Source: Alkalicoccus daliensis
GTDB lineage: Bacteria > Bacillota > Bacilli > Bacillales > Salisediminibacteriaceae
Direction of reading: 5' to 3'
DNA length: 64,000 nt
Assembly: GCF_900103955.1 (NCBI RefSeq)
Contig: NZ_FNIL01000002.1
Coordinates: 186,001-250,000, forward strand
Positions 51,793-60,652 of the stretch are shown here, piece after piece; positions within the stretch are counted from its first letter, which is position 1, and every line of letters starts with the position of its first letter. Below the pieces are notes generated by a model, which ran no database searches, had not been told where the DNA came from, and saw only the letters and a program-made list of their open reading frames with translations. The position numbers were made by a program, and so were the translations under genes.

Positions 51793-52064
51793 AACAAAGC
51801 CAAGGCGAGTTTTCAAGACGCCTGCGGAAAAAGAAAGCGTGAAGATCGAAAGTTTGTCCGGTCTCTGGACAAACTTACAAAGGAGGAGTGAAGCCAGCCA
51901 GGGTTTTGAATGTTCGTAAGACGGTCTTGGTCTTACGAACATTGGCTGCGCGAAACCCTACTCTCTTGTAAGGAGGGATAGCTGAAGGATTTCTCCGCGG
52001 CAAGCGAAGAAAAAAGAGCCACAGGCGTAGTTTCCTTATATCAACACCTGCTTTTAACAGAGAC
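51793..52064 (+). repeat. Module B copy 4 (long form)
   Basis: Outer arms ACGCCTGCGG and CCACAGGCGT; hairpin 1 AGTTTGTCC (51851-51859) with GGACAAACT (51867-51875); hairpin 2 AATGTTCGTAAGAC (51909-51922) with GTCTTACGAACATT (51930-51943), perfect 14 bp. Flanking blocks are nearly identical to 27654-27914 while the hairpin arms differ. Confidence 0.92.
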
Positions 52065-52091
52065 ACTCATGTAAAATTTTTGCACCATGAA

Positions 52092-52278
52092 GTATGAAAA
52101 TTAATACTGCTGTGTAACGAAGGAGAGGACGCCCAAAGGACTAGCGCAGTTGGAGAATCCATTTTGGCGGACGTTCTTTCCGCCAAAATTAGTCGAGAAC
52201 AAGCCCTTGGGCAAGCCTCTCCGAAAGTGAAGCAGCAGTATTACTTCTTTTTAGCGGAACTTTTGTTTTCAAGGTAGC
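52092..52278 (+). repeat. Module A copy 4
   Basis: Near-identical inverse of 27464-27643. Contains a perfect hairpin ATTTTGGCGGA (52161-52171) with TCCGCCAAAAT (52179-52189), then TTAGTCGAGAACAAGCCC and GAAAGTGAAGCAGCAG, ending with the inverse of AAGTTCCGC (52254-52262). Confidence 0.92.
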
Positions 52279-52287
52279 TTACAAATA

Positions 52288-52320
52288 AAAGAGGATGCCC
52301 TATAAGCGGGCATCCTCTTT
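52288..52320 (-). terminator. Terminator of the TRAP operon
   Basis: AAAGAGGATGCCC (52288-52300) pairs perfectly with GGGCATCCTCTTT (52308-52320), with T-rich sequence downstream on the minus strand. Confidence 0.88.
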
Positions 52321-52326
52321 CTTAGA

Positions 52327-54288
52327 TTAAGCTTCCTGTTTCTTTTTGCGTGCTCTCTGTACAATAGCGATCAGCACTAAGAGTACGAGTCCGGTTCCTT
52401 CCACAATCAAATGCCCCGGCCAGATAAGCATAATACCGGCCGCAAGGAGCAGTGGTTTTTCGTACCACTTAAATGTATTGAAGAAATATCCCATCATCGT
52501 CGCACTTATCGCAGCCATCCCGATCAATGCGGTAATCACAAGATAAATGACCGTAAAGAACTCTGCATCGACTAAAAGCAGCTGCGGGTTGTACACAAAG
52601 ACATATGGAATAATAAACCCTGCAATGGCGAGCTTGAAGGCGGTCACCCCGGCTTTCATCGGGTTCGCCTTGGCTATTCCGGCGCCGGCATAAGCAGCTA
52701 AACACACTGGAGGTGTAATGTCGGCAACAATACCGAAGTAGAACACGAAAAAGTGTGCTGCGACTTCCGGAACACCGAAGTTAATTAATGCAGGTGCCGC
52801 CATAGAAGCTGTAACTACATAGTTGGCAGTTGTCGGCAGACCCATTCCAAGCAGGATACAGGCGATCATCGTAAAGAACAGGAGCAGGAATAAGCTGTCG
52901 CCTGCCATCGCAAGCAGTCCGCCTGCGATCCGGCCGCCAAGTCCTGTGAATACTACTGTACCTACGATAATACCTGCGGTCGCACACGCTGCGATAACAG
53001 GGAGGGCGATTTTTGCACCGTCTTCAAACGCCTGAATAATATCTTTCGGCGTTAATCTCGTCTGTTTCTTTATATAACTTACGGCAAAGGCTGTACCAAT
53101 ACCAGTGAGCGCTGCGTAGGTCGGCGTAAAGCCGTTTACCAGCATCGTTACAATTAACACAAGCGGCAGCAGCAGATAGGAATCTTTTAACAGGCCTTTT
53201 TTCGAAGGAAGCTGGTCCTTCGGCAGTCCGTGAATCCCATGCCGTTTCGCTTCAAAGTGCGTACCCATGAATACCCCAGTGAAATATAAAATTGCCGGAA
53301 TAATACCAATAATAATAATATCACTGTATGAAACAGTAGAAACATATTCTGCCATGATAAAAGCAGCAGCACCCATGATCGGCGGCATAATCTGCCCGCC
53401 GGTGGAAGCGGAAGCTTCAGCAGCAGCCGCAAATTCCGGACGGAACTTCGCCCGCTTCATCATTGGGATCGTAAACGAACCGGAGGCCACCGTGTTGGCA
53501 ACGGAGCTTCCTGTAACCGTCCCCTGCATGGCAGACGCAGCAACAGCGGCTTTTGCGGTACCGCCGGTGAAGCGTCCGGTCAGCCCGAATGCCAGATCGT
53601 TAAAATACTGCCCGACACCGGTTTTTGTCAGCATGACGCCAAAGAATAAGAATAAGTATATATACGTGGAGGATATTTGAATAGGTGTACCGAATATCGC
53701 GTCGGAAGAGAAAAACAAACGCCTTGATAATCCAGTCCAGTCAAACCCGCCGTGGCCAAAATATGGTATATTCGTGCCGAATAACCCGTATAAGATTGCT
53801 AAAGAACCAATGACAACAATAGGTATCCCGACAGCCCGCCGCGTTGCTTCGAGAAGAAGCACAATCCCTATCGTCGCAACGATAATGTCGACCGTGGTGA
53901 AGCCCATAATTCTGGCTGCACCCGTAATCCAGTCATACCGGAAGAGAATATAATAACTGGCTGCCATGCCGAGAAATGCAAATACGACATCGTACCAGGG
54001 CACGCCGACTTTCTTTTCGCCGCCTCGTTTCAGGGGATAAAGAAGAAAAATAAGTCCCATTGCTGTACCGAGGTGGACGGCTCCCTGCATAAGAGAGACA
54101 AGTGGCCCATTCTGTGGAAAGGCTCTGTAAATATGAAAAGCCGTGAGGGAGACTGCAATAAATGTAATCGCCCAGGCCCATTTTCCGGTTTTTTGGCGAA
54201 TAGAAGATTCTTTATCATACTTCGCCAGCATTTCATCTCTTTCTTCATCGGATAGTAAGTCGAGATCTTTCTCTTTTTCTCTGTCCAT
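52327..54288 (-). CDS. TRAP transporter permease, fused DctQ-DctM type (TAXI class)
   Basis: A 653-residue fused permease. About four DctQ-like helices (residues 35-180) are joined to the large DctM part, which has motifs TGRFTGGTAKAAVAASAMQG, GGQIMPPIMGAAAF and GMGLPTTANYVV. It imports organic acids or glutamate-like substrates with sodium, using the TAXI binding protein encoded upstream. ATG 54288 is set by GAGGTGGG; a GTG four codons earlier overlaps that SD. Confidence 0.93.
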   Translation of the reverse strand: MDREKEKDLDLLSDEERDEMLAKYDKESSIRQKTGKWAWAITFIAVSLTAFHIYRAFPQNGPLVSLMQGAVHLGTAMGLIFLLYPLKRGGEKKVGVPWYDVVFAFLGMAASYYILFRYDWITGAARIMGFTTVDIIVATIGIVLLLEATRRAVGIPIVVIGSLAILYGLFGTNIPYFGHGGFDWTGLSRRLFFSSDAIFGTPIQISSTYIYLFLFFGVMLTKTGVGQYFNDLAFGLTGRFTGGTAKAAVAASAMQGTVTGSSVANTVASGSFTIPMMKRAKFRPEFAAAAEASASTGGQIMPPIMGAAAFIMAEYVSTVSYSDIIIIGIIPAILYFTGVFMGTHFEAKRHGIHGLPKDQLPSKKGLLKDSYLLLPLVLIVTMLVNGFTPTYAALTGIGTAFAVSYIKKQTRLTPKDIIQAFEDGAKIALPVIAACATAGIIVGTVVFTGLGGRIAGGLLAMAGDSLFLLLFFTMIACILLGMGLPTTANYVVTASMAAPALINFGVPEVAAHFFVFYFGIVADITPPVCLAAYAGAGIAKANPMKAGVTAFKLAIAGFIIPYVFVYNPQLLLVDAEFFTVIYLVITALIGMAAISATMMGYFFNTFKWYEKPLLLAAGIMLIWPGHLIVEGTGLVLLVLIAIVQRARKKKQEA

Positions 54289-54434
54289 CCTGTAACCCAC
54301 CTCACTTCATCAAGATCGTTTTATTCCGTACGAATCGATCGAAGAAAAGGTAGGAGCTGCTGCTCCTGCATTTTCTTCGATGTTCTGTCTCTTGTAACAG
54401 AGCAAAGGATCCGCAGGAAATAGGAAAGAAGGAG

Positions 54435-54460
54435 ACCGGACGATAAAACGCTTGTCCGGC
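54435..54460 (-). terminator. Hairpin between TAXI gene and TRAP permease
   Basis: CCGGAC (54436-54441) pairs with GTCCGG (54454-54459), followed on the minus strand by CTCCTTCTTTCC. Probably a partial terminator that keeps binding-protein mRNA in excess. Confidence 0.5.
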
Positions 54461-54476
54461 CTCATCTTTCAATATG

Positions 54477-55598
54477 CTATTCGTCCAGAATACCTGCTTC
54501 TTCAAAGTAACGCTCAGCACCTGGGTGCATTGGAAGTCCGTCCGAACCGTTAAGCGCGTCCTCTTCCGTAATTGCCTCTCCCTGAGGGTGGGCAATATCT
54601 CCAGTGTTTTCGAACATTGCTTTTGTGATTTCATAGCCTAGCTCTTCATCAATAGTATCTAAAGAACCAACGAGAATCGCGTAAGCAGTGATTGCCTGCA
54701 CGTCCTCTTCCATGAAGTCATAGGAATCACCAGGAATATCAAATGCAGCGTAGCCGCTGTTTTCTTCTACATAAGCAATACCTTCATCTGTTAGAGATAA
54801 AAGCTCTACATCTGCAGAAACAGCAAGCTCTTCAATTCCGCCTGCCGGAAGTCCGAGAAGGCCGAAGGAAGCGTCAAGCTGTCCATCCTGAATACGGCCC
54901 TGTGCATCATCAAAGCCTTCTTCAAAAGCTTCGTAGTCGCCTTCTTCCAGGCCGTACGCCTCAAGAATCAGACGGGCCGCAGCCTGCGTTCCGCTTCCTG
55001 GAGGCCCGATTGCAATAGAAGCACCTTCAAGGTCCGCTACTGTTTCGAATCCGGAATCTGCAGGAACAACAATCTGCATTACTTCAGGATAAATGTGGCC
55101 CATAAAACCAAAGTTATTGATTTCCACGCCTTCAAAATCGCCGTCACCTGTAAGGGCATCAAGCGCTGGAAGGTGTACCGTCATACCAAGGTCCATTTCT
55201 CCCTGGTAAATACTTACGATGTTATCCACAGAAGCACCGGAAGATACCGCACTTAAGTCGAAGTCATCGAAGTTTTCAATGTTGTTATTGATCGTTGTTG
55301 CAATTTCCTGGCCAAGCGGGTAGTACGTACCGCCGGTAGAACCAGTACCAAGCTGCATGTTGCTGATGTCTCCAGCTTCGCCTTCTTCCCCAGCAGCTGG
55401 ATCATTTGCGTTTTCGTTCTCATTCACGTCTTCCACAGCGTTGCCGTCTTCACTGTTGTCCACTTCACCGGACAGGTTGTTGTTGGTAGTTTCGTTGTTG
55501 ACAGTGTCGTTTCCGGCATTGTCACCATCGTTACCGCAGGCAGCCATGAAAAGCGCAGATGAAATAAGTAAAGCTGATAAAGATGTTACTTTTTTCAC
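54477..55598 (-). CDS. TAXI family TRAP transporter solute-binding lipoprotein
   Basis: A 373-residue lipoprotein (lipobox FMAAC, Cys21) with a long Asn/Asp/Glu-rich linker (22-75) before the TAXI domain, which begins LGTGSTGGTYYPLGQEIA and includes VSSGASVDNIVSIYQGEMDL and IAIGPPGSGTQ. It captures the substrate for the TRAP permease encoded downstream. GTG 55598 fits AAGGGGG; a longer frame from 55640 would destroy the signal peptide. Confidence 0.93.
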   Translation of the reverse strand: MKKVTSLSALLISSALFMAACGNDGDNAGNDTVNNETTNNNLSGEVDNSEDGNAVEDVNENENANDPAAGEEGEAGDISNMQLGTGSTGGTYYPLGQEIATTINNNIENFDDFDLSAVSSGASVDNIVSIYQGEMDLGMTVHLPALDALTGDGDFEGVEINNFGFMGHIYPEVMQIVVPADSGFETVADLEGASIAIGPPGSGTQAAARLILEAYGLEEGDYEAFEEGFDDAQGRIQDGQLDASFGLLGLPAGGIEELAVSADVELLSLTDEGIAYVEENSGYAAFDIPGDSYDFMEEDVQAITAYAILVGSLDTIDEELGYEITKAMFENTGDIAHPQGEAITEEDALNGSDGLPMHPGAERYFEEAGILDE

Positions 55599-55831
55599 TA
55601 TGAATTCCCCCTTTTCCTTCGTAAGTATAGTAAATACCACAATCTGCGATATTCTCCTTTATTTAATCAGATAGGAGCAGGATTGTCAAAAGTTTACCTA
55701 CAGGAAGAAGGGGGTATAGAAACTGTTCTACACTGCACGGAAGCTACACAAGACTGGAACACAGCTCTTTCAGCAGAGGTGTATCATTCGCTTCTGCTGA
55801 ATAAAATAGTACAGCAGTCCAAACAGTATTT

Positions 55832-57238
55832 TTACATAAATGCCTCACTTTTTTTCTCGCTGTTGCTATCTTCTATTTCTTCACGTATATCTGTGGTAAA
55901 GGACATTTTTTTCCACTTCTTTGAATTCCAGCGCCGCAGCATTAGTATGCCCCGGAGCCATTCATCAAGTGTCATCGCAATCCAGATGCCGACAAGACCG
56001 AATCCGAGCCAGATACCTGCAGCGTAGGAGATGGTAACTGCGACCCCCCACATGGACATAATTCCAATATAGACGGGGAATTTCACATCTCCTGCCGCCC
56101 GGAGCGCATTAATGACGATCAGGTTAAAGGCGCGTCCAGGTTCGAGAAGAATTGTAAGCAATAGCAGCAGTGAGCCGAGCTGGATAATTTCCTGGTTGGA
56201 AGTGAAAATAGAGAAAAGCTGCTCACTGAATGTAAAGAACATAATTGAAACAAACGTGGAGACGGCAATGCCGATCCAAAGACTCCGGAGGCAGCGCTGA
56301 TAAGCTTCTTCATACCGTTTTTCCCCGATCATATGCCCGATTAAAATCTGCGTGCCCTGGCCGATCGCAATCGAAAACAGCAGTGCGAACATAATGATAT
56401 TTAGTGCATACACTCTTGTCGTCAGCGCCACGGTGCCCATCGAAGCAATAAAAATCGTGATCACCATCTGCGATCCGTTATACGCCAGATGCTCGCCGGC
56501 AGTTGGAACACCGATTTTCAGTAAATCGCGGACTTCTCTTTTCGGGAACGCAGCGATTAAATATTTCCACGGCAGAAAGTCAGGTGTCCGTTTTAATAGA
56601 AGATAAAATAATACAACGGTCCCTAAAGTGCGGCTGGCTGCCGTACTTGCGGCTACTCCCATAACCCCGAGTTCCGGCGCGCCGAAAGCGCCGAAGATCA
56701 GCACGTAATTTCCGAACACATTGAGTAAATTCATGCCGAAGGTGACGTACATTACATCTTTCGTGAAGCCGTGGCTTTTTAATACAGCACCGATCGTCAT
56801 AATGACTGCCTGTACAAATGCAAAGCCGCCGACAATCTGCAGGTAAATTAAAGCAGGCTCCATCAGCTCCTGCGGCAGGTTCATTGCCGTAAGAATCGGA
56901 CGACCGAAGCCAAACAGCAGCACGCTTAAGAGAAGGCCGGCAATAATATTCATGACAATGGAAACGACAGCTACCTGCCCGGCTCCCTGATGATTTTTTG
57001 CACCGAGGTACTGGGCGACGAGAATCGTAGTCCCGGTAGCCACAAAACCGAACATGACAATAATAACGCTCATAATCTGGTTGGACACTCCGACGGCAGC
57101 CACAGCTTCATCGCTGTACTGGCTCAGCATCAGCGTATCTGCATTTCCCATCAGCATATGCAGCATAATTTCAATAAAAATGGGCCATGTGAGGGCGAAG
57201 AGAGATAATTTTGCAACGTTTTTCTTAGTATGGCTCAT
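55832..57238 (-). CDS. MATE family efflux transporter
   Basis: A 468-residue transporter with 12 helices in two homologous halves. Signatures: NADTLMLSQYSDEAVAAVGV in helix 2, and the second-half KIGVPTAGEHLAYNGSQMVI. It exports cationic drugs or metabolites with sodium or protons. An acidic cytosolic tail (REEIEDSNSEKKSEAFM) ends it. ATG 57238 is set by AAAGGAG; a longer frame from 57292 lacks support. Confidence 0.92.
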   Translation of the reverse strand: MSHTKKNVAKLSLFALTWPIFIEIMLHMLMGNADTLMLSQYSDEAVAAVGVSNQIMSVIIVMFGFVATGTTILVAQYLGAKNHQGAGQVAVVSIVMNIIAGLLLSVLLFGFGRPILTAMNLPQELMEPALIYLQIVGGFAFVQAVIMTIGAVLKSHGFTKDVMYVTFGMNLLNVFGNYVLIFGAFGAPELGVMGVAASTAASRTLGTVVLFYLLLKRTPDFLPWKYLIAAFPKREVRDLLKIGVPTAGEHLAYNGSQMVITIFIASMGTVALTTRVYALNIIMFALLFSIAIGQGTQILIGHMIGEKRYEEAYQRCLRSLWIGIAVSTFVSIMFFTFSEQLFSIFTSNQEIIQLGSLLLLLTILLEPGRAFNLIVINALRAAGDVKFPVYIGIMSMWGVAVTISYAAGIWLGFGLVGIWIAMTLDEWLRGILMLRRWNSKKWKKMSFTTDIREEIEDSNSEKKSEAFM

Positions 57239-57514
57239 GGCGCATCTCCTTTCAGCGGATGGTTCTATTGGAACAGTAAGCGTATGATTCAAGTGAGAAA
57301 CGATGAATAAATGAAAATTCTCTTTATGAAAAACCAGTAAATCGGCTTTTATGTACAGTAAATGCCTTCAAAGGAGAATACACGTCCGTCCAGCTTTCTT
57401 CTATATAATAGGAAACCTGTATTTTTCAAGAATTTTGATAAAAATATGGTTCATCACCACGAAGTGCAGTTGACAAGAAAAAATCGAAAAAGATTTTACC
57501 CAAAATAACACTGC

Positions 57515-57660
57515 TTCTGCAGCCAAAGTGGAAATGGGGCGGCTCCGAGGCAAAATTGGCCGACTCGAAGATCCATTTTGCCCGACGAACCGGAGGAAGG
57601 AATTAGCTGAAGCCGGCCCGCCCGGAAAGCGTCCCTATGGACACAAAGGCTGCAATCATC
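57515..57660 (+). repeat. Module A copy 5
   Basis: CCGACTCGAAGATCCATTTT, TTAGCTGAAGCC and CCCGGAAAGCGTCC follow in the A order, ending with CAAAGGCTGCAAT, which also occurs near 5524. GCAAAATTGG and CCATTTTGC can pair. Confidence 0.7.
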
Positions 57661-57844
57661 AAAGGGAAAAAATAACTATCTGTATTTCACCTACATGTTA
57701 TGGTGAAGAACTAAAAATATCCCAAAGTTTTCTCCTATAGGACAGATCCGCTCTTAATCTTTTCATAGCTTACTCGAAAAGATATACTGAACAAAGGAAG
57801 AAAAACGAAGCAACATGGACAAAACCGACCTGGAGGAAAAGAAA

Positions 57845-58711
57845 ATGACGTATCTGCTTACAGAAGTACCGCCGATGCCTACCTTTATAAAAGCCGGTAT
57901 TGGAAAGTTTCAGCCCGGCAAGCAGCATTTCTACCGCACCTTTCATTTATTTGATTTTATTTTTGTAAAGGAAGGAACGCTTTATATAGAAGAAAAAGGA
58001 ATACAGTATACCTTGCATAGAGGTGATTATCTTATTTTAGTGCCGGGGCGGCTGCACGGGGGGCCAAAGCCGTGCCAGGTAAAAACGGAATTTTACTGGG
58101 CGCATTTTTCGTTTCCGCATGACTTTCATTTGTCTGACCGGCAGGAAGTCGACTGGTCGACGATTTTAAAGAAGCGCAACACCTTTTTAACGCCTGATGT
58201 ATTCCAGCTGGCACTGCAGCAGCAGGGAAGCTTCCGCAGGCGGGATCAGGCGATGGCACTTTTTGAAACACTGCTGCAGCCGAACGCTTCCAACGATCCC
58301 GCAGAGCGGATGCGGCAGCAGCTGTATTTTTTCGACTTCCTGATTCACGTGCAGCAGGAATCACTCCAGGTTCCTTCGAGTGCCCAGCAAGTTGCGCATA
58401 AAACGATGAAGTATGTGCAGGAGCATGCACTCGATGAACCATTTCTCGTAAAGAATATGGCAGCGGAACTTCTTTATCACCCGGATTACATAACCAGATC
58501 GATGAAGCGCGTGACCGGGATGACGCCGAATCAGTATATGACGCACCACCGGCTGACACTCGCGAAGGAAATGCTCCAGCAGGGAGAATATCACCTGCAG
58601 GCAGTCGCGCAGGAATGCGGCTTTACCGATGTGAGCTATTTTTCCAGGGTGTTTAAACAGCGGGAAGGAGTTACACCGGGGGAGTACAGAAGACTGAGCG
58701 GGAAAAAATAA
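57845..58711 (+). CDS. AraC family transcriptional regulator
   Basis: A 288-residue regulator with an N-terminal cupin sensor (about 15-120; RTFHLFDFIFVKEGTLYI, HRGDYLILVPG) and a C-terminal double helix-turn-helix (about 190-285; VAQECGFTDVSYFSRVFK is the AraC signature). Its inducer is probably a sugar; the maltodextrin operon lies 520 bases downstream. ATG 57845 is eight bases after GGAGG; ATG 57815 is the alternative. Confidence 0.88.
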   Translation: MTYLLTEVPPMPTFIKAGIGKFQPGKQHFYRTFHLFDFIFVKEGTLYIEEKGIQYTLHRGDYLILVPGRLHGGPKPCQVKTEFYWAHFSFPHDFHLSDRQEVDWSTILKKRNTFLTPDVFQLALQQQGSFRRRDQAMALFETLLQPNASNDPAERMRQQLYFFDFLIHVQQESLQVPSSAQQVAHKTMKYVQEHALDEPFLVKNMAAELLYHPDYITRSMKRVTGMTPNQYMTHHRLTLAKEMLQQGEYHLQAVAQECGFTDVSYFSRVFKQREGVTPGEYRRLSGKK

Positions 58712-58960
58712 TACGCAGGCAGAGCTTTTGTATAAAAATTTTATGCAGAAGCTTTTTTACGGTGAAAAATTTTCAGCCTCTATAAAATAAAGTTAGTGAA
58801 AGTTTCACAGAATGCGCAACTTTGTTCCTTCATTTGCACAAAGTTTTCCCAGGATAAATCTGATGAAATTTTATAGTGAAATTTCTTTCTGAAACGTTGT
58901 TATATCAGCACTTGTGAATGAACTATACTAAAAATGGCGAAAAAAAATTTTAAAAAAAGC

Positions 58961-58989
58961 TTGTGTTTATTTAGGGGAAGTAGTATATT
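58961..58989 (+). promoter_or_regulatory. Promoter of the maltodextrin operon
   Basis: TTGTGT (58961-58966), 17 bases, TATATT (58984-58989), leaving a leader of about 230 bases that contains three operator-like sites. Confidence 0.6.
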
Positions 58990-59004
58990 GAATTCAGCAA
59001 GTAA

Positions 59005-59155
59005 TGCAAACGATTTCACGGAAACTATCTTCGTGGAATTTTATTTGGAAGCATTATGCAAGCGGTTGTCTTTATTTGCAGAGAGAATGTTACATAACGC
59101 TATCGTAAGTACAGTGGTGCTATTATTATTTTTCCAGGCTGTGCAAACGGTTACG
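59005..59155 (+). promoter_or_regulatory. Three cre/LacI-type operator sites in the maltodextrin leader
   Basis: TGCAAACGATTTCA (59005-59018) fits the CcpA cre consensus. TGCAAGCGGTTGTC (59057-59070) and TGCAAACGGTTACG (59142-59155) are one mismatch away and share TGCAA(A/G)CG(A/G)TT. They could bind CcpA, the LacI-type regulator encoded at 62998, or both. Confidence 0.7.
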
Positions 59156-59228
59156 GTAAGCGTTGTCATTCGCATGCAGGAGGAGATAATCTGAAAATGA
59201 AATTATCTATCAAGGGGGAAATGAGAAG

Positions 59229-60578
59229 ATGAAAAGAAGTAAATCGCTTATGTTTACACTGGCTATGGTACCTGCGCTGTCACTTGCACTTGTTGCATGC
59301 GGCGGAAATGATGCAGACGGCAACAACGACGCGGGTGGAAATGATAATGCTGCGAATAATGCAGCAGAGAATACAGATGACGCAGAAGGAAACAACGCAG
59401 AAGGCAATGGCGGAAATGAAGCAGCGGACGGCGAAGCGCCGGAAAAGCCGGAATCCTTGTCTATGTGGGTGAATGATGAAGAATCACAGCTCGATGCATA
59501 TGAAGAAATTGCAGAGCGTTTTACAGAAGAAGAGGGTATTGAAGTAGAAATTATTCCTTATTCTATGCTTGACCAGACAGAAGGTATGTCACTGGATGGA
59601 TCAGCAGGACAAGGCGCGGATCTTTTCTTCCAGCCGCATGACCGCTTGGGTGACATCCACCTGCAGGGGCTTGCAGCAGAGCTTGAATTAACAGATGACC
59701 AGCTGGAACGTCTGGAAGGCTATAACGAGGAAGCAGTTACTTCTTTCAGCTATGAAGGAATTCAATACGGTATTCCGGCAGTCGTGGAAACGTATGCACT
59801 TTTCTACAATACAGACCTCGTGCCGGAAGCACCGGAAACAATGGATGACCTGATGGATACAGCAAGAGACCTGACGGACGGTGATACTTACGGATTCCTG
59901 ATGGAAGCAACGAACTTTTACTTTACCTACCCATTCCTGACTGCAGAGGGCGGTTACGTATTTGCGCAGGATGAAGATGGTGTTTATGATCCGGAGGATA
60001 TCGGGTTAAATACAGAAGGTGCGGTTGCAGGAGCAGAAACAATTCAAACTTGGTTTGAAGAAGACCTCATTCCAACAGGAATTGACGGGGACATCATGAA
60101 TGGACTGTTTACAGAAGGAAATGCGGGGATGGTAGTAACCGGCCCATGGTCTATTCCAGAATATGAATCTGCACTCGGCGACAGCCTGGCTGTAGCGCCG
60201 CTGCCGGAACAGGATGGCGAGCGTCTCAGCTCTTTCTCCGGAAATAAAGGCTGGCTCGTAAACTATTACACAGAGAATGAATACTGGGCAACAGAGCTTG
60301 CTTTATTCTTAACAAATGAAGAAAACTCCACAACGTACTTTGAAACTGCAGGAGAACTGCCTGCACACACTGCGGTGGAAATCGATGATGAGTTCATGGC
60401 ACCGATCTTCGAGCAGACAGAATATGCGGAGCCAATGCCGAACATCCCTGAGATGACGCAGGTATGGGATCCAATCGGAGAAGCAATGGAGTTCATTTCC
60501 CAGGGAGATGACCCGCAGGAAGTATTGGACGAAGCAGTAGAACAGATTCGTGAGCAGATCGCGATCTCCGGCAACTAA
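59229..60578 (+). CDS. malE: Maltose/maltodextrin ABC transporter substrate-binding lipoprotein
   Basis: A 449-residue lipoprotein (lipobox LVAC, Cys24) with an Asn/Asp/Glu-rich linker to about residue 75, then a MalE-like domain: LSMWVNDEESQLDAYEEIAE, GADLFFQPHDRLGD and VVTGPWSIPEYE. It binds maltodextrins for the MalF-MalG permease encoded next. SD AAGGGGGAAATGAGA before ATG 59229. The ATPase (MsmX-like) is not in the operon. Confidence 0.92.
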   Translation: MKRSKSLMFTLAMVPALSLALVACGGNDADGNNDAGGNDNAANNAAENTDDAEGNNAEGNGGNEAADGEAPEKPESLSMWVNDEESQLDAYEEIAERFTEEEGIEVEIIPYSMLDQTEGMSLDGSAGQGADLFFQPHDRLGDIHLQGLAAELELTDDQLERLEGYNEEAVTSFSYEGIQYGIPAVVETYALFYNTDLVPEAPETMDDLMDTARDLTDGDTYGFLMEATNFYFTYPFLTAEGGYVFAQDEDGVYDPEDIGLNTEGAVAGAETIQTWFEEDLIPTGIDGDIMNGLFTEGNAGMVVTGPWSIPEYESALGDSLAVAPLPEQDGERLSSFSGNKGWLVNYYTENEYWATELALFLTNEENSTTYFETAGELPAHTAVEIDDEFMAPIFEQTEYAEPMPNIPEMTQVWDPIGEAMEFISQGDDPQEVLDEAVEQIREQIAISGN

Positions 60579-60652
60579 ATGAAGATGAAGACGAGGGGTT
60601 GGAAATGTTAATTTCCAATCCCGACTCTTTTAATGATCAGGAGGACACATTT

